This document shows positions 17,401 to 32,400 of a stretch of DNA of 64,000 nucleotides, piece by piece. The stretch is from Candidatus Opimibacter skivensis (lineage in GTDB: Bacteria; Bacteroidota; Bacteroidia; Chitinophagales; Saprospiraceae). The notes beneath the pieces are model-generated. The model ran no database searches. It was not told the origin of the DNA and saw only the letters and a list, made by a program, of their open reading frames with translations. The translations under genes were made by a program, and so were the position numbers. The stretch lies in NCBI GenBank assembly GCA_016722045.1, contig JADKGY010000006.1:1-64000 (forward strand). Direction: 5' to 3'. Position 1 is the first letter of the stretch. Every line of letters begins with the position of its first letter.

Positions 17401-20400
17401 AAGCATCAGTAGCTGTCCATTTTCTCTTTACGGTATATGTTCCTGCACAAGCTCCCGGTGTTGTAATATCTATAGACGTTAATGTTATGGGATTACTACC
17501 GCATCCGTCTGATGCTGTGGCCTGCGCAAATACCGGAGTGGAAGGACAATTGATTGTAGTAGGCGCCGGGACACCAGAAATAACCGGACCTGTAACGTCC
17601 TGCACATTTATCGTCTGTGATACAGAAGAAGAGTTACCGCAAGCATCAGTAGCGGTCCACGTACGCTTCGTACTATATGCACCCGCACATGCACCAGGTG
17701 TAGTCACATCAATATGCGTCAGACTGAATGCACTGCCACAAAGATCAAAACCAAAAGGCGTCGTAAAGGACGGAGTAGCCGGGCAATTGATTGTACTCGG
17801 TGCAGGCAATGCCGGCAGGATCGGAGCACTGACGTCCTGGACATTTATGGTTTGAGACGCCGTGGACATATTTCCACATACATCCTGCGCTTTCCATGTT
17901 CTTTTCACGCTATAGGCTCCCCCGCACGCACCAAGCGTAGTGACATCCGTAAAGGTTAATGTAAATGAATTGCCGCACCCATCAGATGCTGTAGCAGTTG
18001 CAAATGCAGGCATAGCCGGACAATTGATTGTACTCGGTGCTGGTAATGCAGCTATCACCGGGGCAGTGTTGTCAATCACGGTGATCGTCTGAACAGCTGT
18101 AGACGTATTAGTACAACCGTCCGTGGCGGTCCATGTTCTCTTCACACTGTAGGTGTTTGGACAAGAACCTGCAGTGGTGACATCTGCAAAGGCAAGTGTT
18201 GATGCACCACACGCATCAGTTGATGTAGGAATTGTAAATACAGGCGTAGCAGGACAACTCACTATACTTGGCGCAGGAAGTGCAGAGATGACAGGGCCGG
18301 TAACATCCTGTACATTGATTGTCTGTGAGGCCGTGGAGAAATTTCCGCATCCATCTGTAGCTGTCCATGTTCGCTTCACACTGTAGGAAGCTGCACAAGT
18401 GCCATTTGTGGTAACATCTGAAAACGTTAAAGTAAACGCACTGCCACAAACATCATTTACAGTAGGAGTTGTAAATGAAGGTGTAGCAGGACAATTTATT
18501 GTAGTCGGTGCAGGAAGTGATGAAATGACAGGCGCAGTAATATCATGCACATCGATTGTCTGTGTTGCTGTTGAGAAATTACCGCATCCATCAGTGGCTG
18601 TCCAGGTCCTTGTAGCAGTGTATGTTCCTGTACATGGACCGGGTGTGATGACATCTGTAGGAATCAAAGTGAATGCGCTTCCGCAGGCATCAGTTGCAAA
18701 TGCAGGTGCAAATACAGGAGATGCCGGACAGAAGATAGTGGAAGGTGCAGGCAATGCCATGATGACAGGTGCAGTGATATCCTGTACATTGATCGTTTGA
18801 GCTGCTGTTGAACTATTTCCACACGCATCTATAGCTGTCCAGGTTCTGGTCACACTATATGATCCTGTGCATATGCCATTAATAGTTACATCTGCAAAAT
18901 TTAATGTGAATGCACTTCCACAATTATCTATAGCAGTAGCTACTGCGAAAACAGGCGTTGCAGGACAATTGATTGTTGTTGGTGCAGGCAGCATTGAAAT
19001 CACAGGAGCTGTGATATCCTGTACATTTATAGTTTGTGATGCCGTTGATGAATTTCCGCATCCATCTGTTGCTGTCCATGTTCTGGTCACACTGTATGAT
19101 CCTGCACATGCACCATTTATCGTGATATCTGCAGATGTGAGTGTAAAGGCTGAGCCACATGCATCTATTGCTGTGGCCACTGCAAGTACCGGAGTTGATG
19201 GACAATTAATTGTTGTCGGTGCAGGCAATGTTGCTATGACAGGCGCTGTTACATCCTGGACATTTATTGTTTGTGATGCCGTTGAAGAATTTCCACATGC
19301 ATCAGTGGCTGTCCATGTTCTGGTCACACTATAAGATCCTGCACATGCCCCATTTGTTGTCACATCAACAGATGTCAATGTGAATGCACTTCCACATGCA
19401 TCAATTGCTGTTGCAACTGCAAAGACAGGTGTGGCAGGACAATTAATCGTTGTTGGTGCAGGAAGAACTGCTATAACAGGCGCCGTAATATCCTGAACAT
19501 TTATCGTTTGTGATGCCGTTGAAGAATTTCCACATGCATCAGTGGCTGTCCATATTCTTGTCACACTGTATGATCCCGCGCATGCCCCATTAGTTGTCAC
19601 ATCAACAGGTATCAGTGTGAATGCTGATCCACAAACATCTGTTGCAGTAGCCACTGCAAAGACCGGAGTTGATGGACAATTAATCGTAGTTGGTGCAGGC
19701 AGTGATGCTATTACAGGAGCTGTTACATCCTGAACATTTATCGTTTGTGATGCAGTTGAAGAATTTCCGCATCCATCTGTTGCCGTCCATGTTCGGGTCA
19801 CACTGTATGATCCTGCACAAGCTCCATTTGTTGTCACATCGACAGATGTCAATGTGAAAGCACTTCCACATGCATCACTAGCTGTTGCTACTGCAAAGAC
19901 AGGTGTAGAAGGACAATTAATTGTTGTCGGTGCAGGCAATGAAGAAATAACCGGTGCTGTGACGTCCTGTACATTTATGGTTTGCGAGGCTGTGGATGAA
20001 TTTCCACAGGCATCCGTCGCCGTCCATGTTCTTTTCACGCTGTATGAACCTGCACATGACCCGTTTGTCGTCACATCAACAGATGTCAATGTGAATGCAC
20101 TTCCACAGGCATCAGTTGCCGTGGCAACAGCAAATACAGGTGTGGCAGGACAATTAATTGTGGTTGTTGAAGGCAATGCTGCAATGACCGGCGCTGTGAC
20201 ATCTCTGACATTGATGGTTTGAGATGCTGTTGAAGAATTTCCACATCCATCTGTTGCTGTCCATGTTCTCTTCACGCTGTATGAACCGGCGCATGCACCC
20301 GGTGTAGTGACATCTGCGAATACTAGTGATATACCACTATTGCAGGCATCCGTTGCAACAGCTTGTGTGAAGGAAGGCGTAGCCGGGCAATCAATTGTAG

Positions 20401-23400
20401 TCGGCGCAGGAAGCGGTGCTATGACAGGAGCAGTAACGTCTTGAACATTGATGACCTGCACAGCTGATGACATATTGCCGCATGCATCTGTCGCCATCCA
20501 TGTACGTGCTACACTGTACGAACCAGCGCATAGGCCTGGCGTCATGACATCCATTGATGATAATGAGAAAGCAAAGCCGCACGCATCCATAGCCGAAACG
20601 GAGAAGCTTGGGATAGCAGGACAATTGATGGTTGTAAATGGAACGACGTTTATCGCCGGAGGTGTAACATCCTGAACACTGATCGTTTGAACAGCTGTGG
20701 AGGAATTTCCACATCCGTCTGTAGCTGTCCATGTCCTGGTGACACTGTATGTACCTGGACATGATCCGGGTATGTTGATATCATTGAATATCAAAGAGAA
20801 TGCGCTTCCACATACGTCAGATGCTGTTGCTGTTGCAAAGGAAGGTGTTGCAGGGCAATTAATTATTGTTGGCGCAGGTAATGCAGCAATGACAGGAGGT
20901 GTAATATCCTGAACATTTATGGTTTGAGATGCGGTTGAAGAATTTCCGCAAGCATCAGTTGCAGTCCATTTTCTTGTCACACTGTATGATCCTGTGCAAG
21001 CACCTGAATTGCTCACATCTTCAGATGTGAGTGTAAAAGCTGATCCACATGCATCAATAGCTGTTGCTACTGCAAAGACAGGTGTTGCAGGACAATTAAT
21101 AGTTGTCGTTGCAGGTAATGCTGCAATGACAGGCGCAGTGACATCCTGTACATTTATTGTTTGTGATGCCGTTGAGGAATTTCCGCATCCATCGGTTGCA
21201 GTCCATGTTCGTTTCACACTATATGAACCTGCACATGCTCCATTTGTTGTCACATCAACAGATACCAATGTGAAAGCACTTCCGCATGCATCAATTGCTG
21301 TTGCAACTGCAAAGACAGGAGTTGAAGGACAATTAATGGTTGTTGGTGCAGGCAATGCTGCAATGACAGGCGCAGTGATATCCTGGACATTAATAGTTTG
21401 TGATGCTGTTGAAGAATTTCCGCATCCATCTGTTGCAGTCCATGTTCTTGTCACGCTGTATGATCCTGCGCATGCTCCATTTGTTGTCACATCAACAGAT
21501 GTCAAAGTGAAAGCGCTTCCGCAGGCATCAATAGCCGTTGCAATTGCAAAGACAGGAGTTGCAGGACAATTAATTGTTGTTGGTGCAGGCAATGCTGCAA
21601 TGACAGGCGCAGTGATATCCTGGACATTAATAGTTTGTGATGCCGTGGAAGAATTTCCACATCCATCTGTTGCTGTCCATGTTCTGGTCACACTGTATGA
21701 TCCTGCGCAAGCACCTGAATTGCTCACATCTTCAGATGTAAGTGTAAAAGCTGATCCGCACGCATCCGTTGCTGTTGCAACTGCAAAGACAGGAGTAGCA
21801 GGGCAATTAATGGTTGTCGGTGCAGGTAATGCAGCAATGACAGGCGCAGTGACATCCTGTACATTTATTGTTTGTGATGCCGTTGAAGAATTTCCGCAAG
21901 CATCTGTGGCGGTCCATGTTCGTTTCACACTATATGATCCTGCACATGCTTCATTTGTTGTCACATCGACAGATGTCAATGTGAAAGTACTTCCGCATGC
22001 ATCAATAGCTGTCGCTACTGCAAAGACAGGTGTTGCAGGACAATTAATGGTTGTCGGTGCAGGTAATGCTGCAATGACAGGCGCAGTGACATCCTGTACA
22101 TTTATCGTTTGAGATGCTGTTGAAGAATTTCCGCATGCATCTGTGGCGGTCCATGTTCGGGTCACACTGTATGATCCTGCACATGCCCCATTTGTTGTTA
22201 CATCTGCAGATGTGAGTGTAAAAGCTGATCCACAAGCATCCGTTGCCGTAGCCACTGCAAATACCGGAGTCGACGGACAATTAATTGTTGTCGGTGCAGG
22301 TAATGCAGCTATAACAGGTGCTGTAACATCCTGAACATTTATCGTTTGTGAAGCCGTTGAAGAATTTCCACATGCATCTGTTGCTGTCCATGTTCTGGTC
22401 ACACTATAAGATCCTGCACATGCTCCTGAATAGCTCACATCTTCAGATGTGAGTGTATAGGCTGAACCACATGCATCAATTGCCGTTGCTACTGCAAAGA
22501 CAGGTGTTGCAGGACAATTAATGGTTGTCGGTGCAGGCAATGCTGCAATGACAGGTGCAGTGATATCCTGGACATTTATGGTCTGTGATGCTGTTGAAGA
22601 ATTACCGCATCCATCTGCTGCTGTCCACGTTCTGGTCACACTATAAGATCCCGCGCATGCACCATTTGTAGTCACATCAACCGATGTCAATGTGAATGAA
22701 CTTCCACATGCATCAGTTGCTGTTGCAACTGCAAAGACAGGTGTTGCAGGGCAATTTATCGTAATTGGTGCAGGCAGTGATGCTATTACAGGCGCTGTAA
22801 TATCCTGGACATTGATCGTTTGTGATGCCGTTGAAGAATTTCCACATCCATCTGTTGCTGTCCATGTTCGCTTCACACTATATGATCCTGCACATGCTCC
22901 ATTTGTTGTCACATCGACAGATGTCAATGTGAAAGCACTTCCGCATGCATCAATAGCTGTCGCTACTGCAAAGACAGGTGTCGCAGGACAATTAATGGTT
23001 GTCGGTGCAGGTAATGCTGCAATGACAGGTGCAGTGATATCCTGTACATTTATCGTTTGAGATGCTGTTGAAGAATTTCCGCATCCATCTGTTGCCGTCC
23101 ATTTTCTTGTCACACTGTATGATCCTGTACAAGCACCTGAATTGCTCACATCTTCAGATGTGAGTGTAAAAGCTGATCCACATGCATCAATAGCTGTTGC
23201 TGTTGCAAAGGATGGCGTAGCCGGACAATTAATTGTAGTTGTCGAAGGAAGAGCGGCTATGACTGGAGCAATTATATCCTGAACATTAATGGTCTGTGAT
23301 GCTGTCGAAGAATTTCCGCATGCATCAGTTGCTGTCCATGTTCTCTTCACACTATACGATCCTGCACATGCACCATTGATAGTGATATCTTCAGATGTGA

Positions 23401-26400
23401 GTGTAAAAGCTGATCCGCATGCATCTGTTGCCGTAGCAATTGCAAAGACCGGAGTCGCAGGACAATTAATGGTTGTCGGTGCGGGTAATGCCGCAATGAC
23501 TGGTGCAGTGACATCCTGTACATTTATGGTCTGTGATGCTGTTGATGAATTTCCGCATCCATCAGTTGCCGTCCAGGTTCTTGTCACACTATAAGATCCC
23601 GCGCATGCTCCATTTATTGTCACATCAACCGATGTCAATGTGAATGTACTTCCGCAGGCATCAGTTGCTGTTGCAACTGCAAAGACAGGAGTTGCAGGGC
23701 AATTTATCGTAGTTGGTGCAGGCAGTGATGCGATTACAGGAGCTGTAACATCCTGTACATTTATTGTCTGTGATGCAGTTGACGAATTGCCACAACCGTC
23801 TGTAGCTGTCCAGGTTCTCTTCACACTGTACGAACCTGCGCATGCTCCGCTTGTTGTGACATCTGTAAAATTCAATGTAAACGTACTTCCACATGCATCA
23901 ATAGCTGTTGCTGTTGCAAAAGATGGCGTAGCAGGACAATTAATTATTGTTGGTGCAGGCAATGCAGCAATGACAGGAGGTGTTATATCCTGAACATTTA
24001 TGGTTTGCGACGCAGTTGAAGAATTTCCGCATGCGTCTGTTGCCGTCCAATTTCTGGTTACACTGTATGATCCTGCACATGCTCCATTTGTTGTTACATC
24101 AACAGATGTCAAGGTGAAAGCACTTCCGCAGGCATCAATCGCTGTTGCAACCGCAAAGACAGGGGTTGCAGGACAATTAATGGTTGTTGGCGCAGGTAAT
24201 GCTGCAATGACAGGTGCAGTGATATCCTGAACATTTATGGTCTGTGATGCTGTTGATGAATTTCCACATGCATCAGTCGCTGTCCATGTTCGGGTCACAC
24301 TGTATGACCCTGTGCATGCCCCATTGATAGTAATATCGGCAGATGTGAGTGTGAATGCTGATCCACATGCATCTGAAGCTGTAGCAATTGCAAACACAGG
24401 TGTGGCCGGACAATTAATGGTTGTCGTTGAAGGTAATGCCGCAATGACAGGCGCAGTGACATCCTGTACATTTATGGTCTGTGCTGCCGTTGATGAATTT
24501 CCGCACCCATCGGTTGCCGTCCAGGTTCTTGTCACACTATAAGATCCTGCACATGCTCCGTTTGTTGTCGCATCAACCGATGTCAATGTGAATGCACTTC
24601 CACATGCATCAAGAGCCGTTGCAACTGCGAAAACAGGAGTTGCCGGACAATTAATTGTTGTTGGTGCAGGAAGTGCAGCAATAACAGGTGCTGTAACATC
24701 CTGTACATTTATCGTTTGAGATGCAGTTGAAGAATTTCCGCATCCATCGGTTGCAGTCCATGTTCTCTTCACACTGTACGAACCTGCGCATGCTCCGCTT
24801 GTTGTGACATCTGTAAAATTCAATGTAAACGTACTTCCACATGCATCAATAGCTGTTGCTGTTGCAAAAGATGGCGTAGCAGGACAATTAATTGTAGTTG
24901 TCGAAGGAAGAGCGGCTATGACTGGAGCAGTTATATCCTGAACATTTATGGTTTGCGACGCAGTTGAAGAATTTCCGCATGCGTCTGTTGCCGTCCAATT
25001 TCTGGTTACACTGTATGATCCTGCACATGCCCCATTTGTTATTACATCAACAGATGTCAAGGTGAAAGCACTTCCGCAGGCATCAATCGCTGTTGCAACC
25101 GCAAAGACAGGTGTTGCAGGACAATTAATAGTTGTTGGTGCAGGAAGGGATGCGATTACCGGAGCAGTTATATCCTGAACATTTATAGTCTGTGATGCTG
25201 TTGAAAAATTTCCGCATGCATCCGTTGCTGTCCATGTTCTCTTCACACTATACGATCCTGCACAGACGCCGTTTGTGGTGATATCTGCAAAATTCAATGT
25301 AAAGGCACTGCCACATGCATCGGTAGCGGTAGCAATAGCAAATACCGGAGTCGAAGGACAATTAATGGTTGTAGGCGCAGGCAATGCAGCAATGACAGGC
25401 GCAGTGACATCCTGTACATTTATGGTCTGTGATGCTGTTGATGAATTTCCGCATCCATCGGTTGCCGTCCATATTCGTGTCACACTATATGAACCAGCAC
25501 ATGCACCTGAAGTGCTCACATCCTGAGATATAAGTGTAAAGGCTGACCCACACGCATCAGAAGCAGTAGCCTGCATAAAGACAGGAGTGTTGGGACAATT
25601 GATGGTCGTAGGTCCAAGTAGCTGATCGATGACTGGACCGGTCACGTCCTGAATATTTATCGTTTGTGAAGCAGTAGATGAATTTCCACAAGCATCTGTT
25701 GCCGTCCAGGTTCTGGTGATACTGTAGGATCCTGTACATGCTCCATTTGTTGTCACATCAACAGATGTCAACGTGAATGCACTTCCGCATGCATCAATAG
25801 CAGTAGCAATTGCAAATAATGGTGTTGCAGGACAATTGATTGTTGAAGGAGCAGGTAATGATGCTATGACAGGCGCAGTAACATCCTGAACATTTATCGT
25901 TTGAGATGCGGTTGAAGAATTTCCGCATGCATCTGTTGCCGTCCATTTTCTTGTCACACTGTATGATCCTGCACAAGCTCCATTTGTTGTCACATCAACA
26001 GATGTCAACGTGAATGCACTACCACAGGCATCAATAGCTGTTGCAACTGCAAAGACAGGCGCTGCAGGGCAATTAATGGTTGTCGGTGCAGGCAATGCTG
26101 CAATGACAGGTGCTGTAATATCCTGAACATTTATCGTTTGTGATGCCGTTGATGAATTTCCGCATGCATCGGTTGCTGTCCATGTTCTCTTCACACTATA
26201 CGATCCTGCACAGAGACCGTTTGTAGTTACATCTGTAAAATTCAATGTAAAGGCACTTCCACATGCATCCGTTGCCGTTGCCACTGCAAAGACCGGAGTT
26301 GATGGACAATTAATGGTTGTTGTTGCAGGTAATGCCGCAATGACCGGTGCAGTGACATCCTGAACATTTATAGTTTGTGATGCTGTTGAAGAATTTCCAC

Positions 26401-29400
26401 ATGCATCTGTTGCTGTCCATGTTCTTGTCACACTATAAGATCCTGCACATGCCCCATTGATAGTGATATCGGCAGATGTGAGTGTGAAAGCTGATCCACA
26501 TGCATCTGTTGCTGTAGCCACTGCAAAGACAGGAGTTGAAGGACAATTAATTGTTGATGGTGCAGGCAATGCTGCGATAACAGGCGCTGTAACGTCTTGA
26601 ACAGTTATCGTTTGTGATGCCGTTGAAGAATTTCCACATGCATCAGTTGCTGTCCATTTTCTTGTCACACTGTACGATCCTGCGCATGCTCCATTTGTTG
26701 TCACATCTTCAGATGTGAGTGTAAATGCTGATCCACAAGCATCCAGAGCTGTTGCAACTGCAAAGACAGGTATTGCAGGACAATTAATTGTTGTCGGTGC
26801 TGGTAATGCTGCTATGACAGGCGCGGTAACATCCTGCACATTTATTGTTTGAGATGCAGTTGAAGAATTTCCGCATGCATCTGTTGCTATCCATGTTCTT
26901 GTCACACTATATGATCCTGCACATGCCCCATTTGTGGTAACATCTGCAGATGTGAGTGTAAAAGCTGATCCACATGCATCAATAGCTGTTGCAACCGCGA
27001 AGACAGGTATTGCGGGACAATTAATTGTTGTTGGCGCAGGTAGAGCAGCAATGACAGGGGCTGTTATATCCTGGACATTGATAGTCTGTGACGCCGTTGA
27101 AGAATTTCCACATGCATCGGCGGCTGTCCATGTTCTCTTCACACTATATGATCCTGCACAAGCACCGTTTGTAGTGATATCTGCAAAATTCAAAGTAAAG
27201 GCACTGCCACATGCATCGGTCGCCGTGGCAACAGCAAACACAGGTATCGCAGGGCAATTAATCGTTGATGTTGAAGGAAGAGGTGCAATAACTGGCGCAG
27301 TGATATCTTGTACGTTGATGGTCTGTGAATCTGTAGAGACGTTTCCACATGCATCAGTTGCTGTCCATATCCTGGTCACACTGTAGGATCCTGCACATGC
27401 ACCTGAATTGATCACATCTACATAGGTGAGCGTGAACGCTGATCCACATTCGTCAGCGGCCGTAGCCACCGCAAAATCAGGAGTCGCAGGACAATTTATC
27501 GTTGTTTCACCCGGAAGAGGGTCAATGACAGGCGCAGTGATATCCTGAACATAGATGACCTGGGATGAAGTAGACGAATTACCACAATCATCCACAGCAG
27601 TCCACGTCCTGGTCACACTATATGATCCTGCACAATCCCCAGACGTGGTCACATCCTGTGATGTAAGAGAAACAAGTGTACCACATGCATCATTGGCAAC
27701 TGCATCCACAAAAACAGGTGTTGCAGGACAATCGATTAAAGTAGGTGTAGGCAATGGATCAAATACAGGGCCGGTGATATCCTGAACATTTATGGTTTGT
27801 GTTGCAGTTGAAATATTGCCACATTCATCGATCGCTGTCCATGTTCTGGTGATACTATATGAACCTGTACATAATCCGGTTGTAGTCACATCCAGAAAGT
27901 CAAGTGAAAAAGCGCTACCACACGCATCCACAGCAAAAGCTTGTTCAAAAGCCGGTGTTGCGGGACAATCTATAGTGGACGTAACCGGAAGAGGCAATAT
28001 TTCCGGACCGGTATTATCCTGTACATGAATTGTCTGAGAAGCGTTTGAAAAATTACCACATGCGTCAGTAGCTGTCCATACCCGGGTCACGAAATATGAG
28101 CCGCCACATTCTGCCGGCGAAGTCGATTCTGAATATGTTAGATTGAATGGGCTACCACATTCATCAGTCGCCGTTGCTTGCGTAAATACAGGGACCGCAG
28201 GACAGTAAATAGTTGTCAACCCTGGTAGTGGATCAAATACAGGTGCAGTATCATCCTGCACATTGATGATTTGTGAAGCACTGGATGAATTCCCACATGC
28301 GTCAGTAGCAATCCATATTCGTTTTACACTGTATGAGCCTGTACATGCTCCATTGGTAGTAATATCTGTGAAAGTTAATGCAAATGCACTGCCACATGCA
28401 TCAACGGCAGTCGCCTGGGTGAAAGAGGGTATGGCAGGACAATTGATCGTTGTTGGCGCAGGAAGTGCTGCAATAACAGGTGCTGTAATGTCCTGAACAT
28501 TTATGGTCTGTGATGCAGTAGAAGAATTTCCACATCCATCCGTAGCTGTCCAGATTCGGGTCACACTGTATGAACCAGTGCAGGTTCCTGAAGTATTCAC
28601 ATCTACTGATGTGAGTGTGAATGCTGATCCACACGCATCTGTCGCAGTTGCCACAGCAAAGACAGGTGTTGCTGGGCAATTAATTAAACTAGGAGCAGGT
28701 AAAGCAAGGATTACCGGAGCAGTTATGTCCTGCACATTGATTGTTTGTGATGAAGTAGATGAATTTCCGCATGCATCCGTTGCTGTCCATGTTCGGGTCA
28801 CACTGTATGATCCTGTGCAAGCACCTGAATTGATCACATCTTCAGATGTGAGTGTAAAAGCTGATCCACATCCATCCGTAGCTGTAGCAATTGCGAATAC
28901 AGGTGTAGCTGGACAATTAATCGTTGTAGGTGCAGGAAGTGCAGCAATAACAGGCGCAGTGACATCCTGAACATTGATCGTTTGTGATGCTGTTGAAGAA
29001 TTTCCGCAGGCATCCGTTGCTGTCCATGTTCGGGTCACACTGTATGATCCTGCACATGCTCCATTAATCGTGACATCTGCAGATGTGAGTGTGAAAGCAG
29101 ATCCACAGGCATCCGTTGCAGTTGCAACAGCGAATACAGGAGTAGCTGGACAATTAATTGTAGTCGGAGAAGGAAGTGATGAAATAACGGGTGCATCAAC
29201 ATCCTGAACATTTATCGTTTGTGATGCCGTTGAAGAATTTCCGCATGCATCCGTGGCGGTCCATGTTCTGGTCACGCTGTATGATCCTGCACATGCTCCA
29301 TTAATCGTGACATCTGCAGACGTGAGTATGAAAGCAGATCCACAGGCATCCGTTGCAGTTGCAACAGCGAAAACAGGAGTAGCTGGACAATTAATTGTAG

Positions 29401-32400
29401 TCGGAGAAGGAAGTGATGAAATAACAGGTGCATCAACATCCCGAACATTTATCGTTTGTGATGCCGTTGAAGAATTTCCACAAGCATCGATTGCTGTCCA
29501 TGTTCTGGTCACGCTGTATTCGCCAGTGCAGGCTCCTGCTGTACTCACATCTTCAGATGTAAGTGTGAAAGCTGATCCGCATGCATCGGTCGCAGTGGCA
29601 ACTGCGAATACAGGGATAGACGGACAGTTAATTGTCGTTGGAGCAGGCAAGACTGCGATGACAGGTGCAGTGACATCCTGAACATTTATAGTTTGTGATG
29701 CTGTTGAAGAATTTCCACATGCATCTGTTGCTGTCCATGTTCTTGTCACACTATAAGATCCTGCACAAGCACCATTTGTTGTGACATCAGCCGAGGTGAG
29801 TGTGAAAGCACTTCCACAGGCATCAGTAGCTGTGGCAACTGCAAAAACAGGTGTAGCAGGACAATTAATGGTTGTTGGAGCAGGCAAGGTTGCGATGACA
29901 GGTGCAGTAATGTCCTGAACATTTATAGTCTGTGATGCCGTCGATGAATTCCCGCATGCATCCGTGGCGGTCCATGTTCTGGTCACACTATATGAACCAG
30001 TGCAGGCCCCTGAAGTGCTCACATCTTCCGATGTGAGTGTAAAAGCTGATCCACACGCATCCGTTGCAGTAGCTACTGAGAATACCGGGGCAGCAGGACA
30101 ATTAATTGTTGTCGGTGCCGGAAGTGATGCAATAACAGGCGCATCCACATCCTGAACATTTATCGTTTGAGAAGCCGTTGAAATATTTCCACATGCATCC
30201 GTCGCCGTCCATGTTCGGGTCACACTATATGATCCTGTGCAAGCACCTGAGTTGCTCACATCTTCAGATGTGAGTGTAAAAGCTGATCCACATGCATCCG
30301 TTGCAGTAGCTATAGCAAATGAAGGCGTCGCCGGACAATTTATTGTTGTAGGTGCAGGAAGTGATGAAATAACCGGAGCAGTGACATCCTGTACATTGAT
30401 CGTCTGTGAAGCTGTTGAAATATTTCCACATGCATCTGTTGCTGTCCAGGTTCTTTTCACACTATAAGATCCTGCACAAGCCCCGTTTGTGGTCACATCT
30501 GATGATGTGAGTGTAAAGGCACTTCCACAGGCATCCGTTGCCGTAGCTACGGCAAAGACAGGTGTTGCAGGACAATTAATCGTAGTTGTTGCAGGTAATG
30601 CAGCTATGACAGGAGCTGTTACATCTTGCACATTGATCGTCTGTGATGCTGTCGATGAATTTCCACATCCATCCGTCGCCGTCCATGTTCGGGTCACACT
30701 ATATGAACCAGCACATGCACCTGAAGTGCTCACATCCTGAGATATGAGTGTAAAGGCTGATCCACATGCATCCGTCGCTGTAGCAACTGCGAATACAGGA
30801 GTAGCAGGACAATTAATTGTTGTTGGAGAAGGAAGTGATGCAATGACAGGCGCATCCACATCCTGAACATTTATTGTTTGCGAAGCTGTTGATGAATTTC
30901 CACATGCATCCGTCGCCGTCCATATTCGGGTCACACTATATGATCCAGCACAGGCTCCTGAATAGTTCACATCTTCAGATGTGAGTGTATAGGCTGATCC
31001 ACAGGCATCGGTCGCTGTAGCAAATGCAAATACAGGTGTCGCAGGACAATTGATAGTAGTAGGCGCAGGCAATGCTGATATAACAGGTGCAGTTATATCC
31101 TGAACATTTATCGTTTGTGATGCCGTTGAAGAATTTCCGCATGCATCAGTTGCTGTCCATGTTCGGGTCACACTGTATGATCCTGCACATGCTCCATTAA
31201 TAGTGGCATCTGCAGATGTGAGTGTGTAAGTTGATCCACATGCATCCGTCGCTGTAGCCACTGCAAATACAGGTGTAGAAGGACAACTAATTGTTGTTGG
31301 GGAAGGAAGTGATGCAATGACAGGTGCATCAACATCCTGAACATTTATTGTTTGAGAATCCGTTGAGATATTTCCACAAGCATCCGTCGCCGTCCATGTT
31401 CGAGTCACACTATAAGATCCTGCACAAGCCCCGTTTGTGGTCACATCTGCAAAATTCAATGTGAATGTACTTCCACATGCATCAATAGCTGTTGCAGTTG
31501 CAAAGGATGGTGTCGCAGGACAATTAATGGTTGATGAGGCAGGCAATGCTGCGATAACAGGAGCTGTGATATCCTGGACAGTTATGGTCTGTGATGCTGT
31601 AGATGAATTTCCACATGCGTCCGTTGCGGTCCATGTCCTGGTCACACTATATGATCCTGTGCAAGCACCTGAATTGCTCACATCTTCAGATGTGAGTGTA
31701 AAAGATGATCCACATGCATCAGTAGCTGTGGCAACTGCAAAAGATGGTGTTGCAGGACAATTAATGGTTGTTGGCGCAGGCAATGCTGCAATAACAGGTG
31801 CAGTGATATCCTGAACAGTTATCGTTTGTGATGCAGTTGAAGAATTTCCACAAGCATCTGTTGCTGTCCAGGTTCTTTTCACGCTATAAGATCCTGCACA
31901 AGCACCATTTGTTGTGACATCAGCCGAGGTGAGTGTGAAAGCACTTCCACATGCATCAGTAGCTGTGGCAACTGCAAAAACAGGTGTAGCAGGACAATTA
32001 ATGGTTGTTGGATCAGGCAATGCTGCGATAACAGGCGCAGTGATATCCTGAACAGTTATCGTTTGTGATGCGGTAGAAGAATTTCCGCATGCATCTGTTG
32101 CTGTCCAGGTTCTTTTCACACTATAAGATCCTGCACAAGCACCATTTGTTGTGACATCATCTGAGGTGAGTGTGAAGGCACTTCCACATGCATCCGTTGC
32201 CGTAGCAACTGCAAAGACCGGAGTTGATGGACAATTAATAGTAGTCGGTGCAGGAAGTGATGATATGACAGGAGCATCAACATCCTGAACATTTATGGTT
32301 TGCGATGCAGTCGAAATATTTCCACAAGCATCTGTTGCTGTCCATACTCTGGTCACACTATAGGATCCTGTGCATGCTCCGGATGTTGTCACATCTGCAG

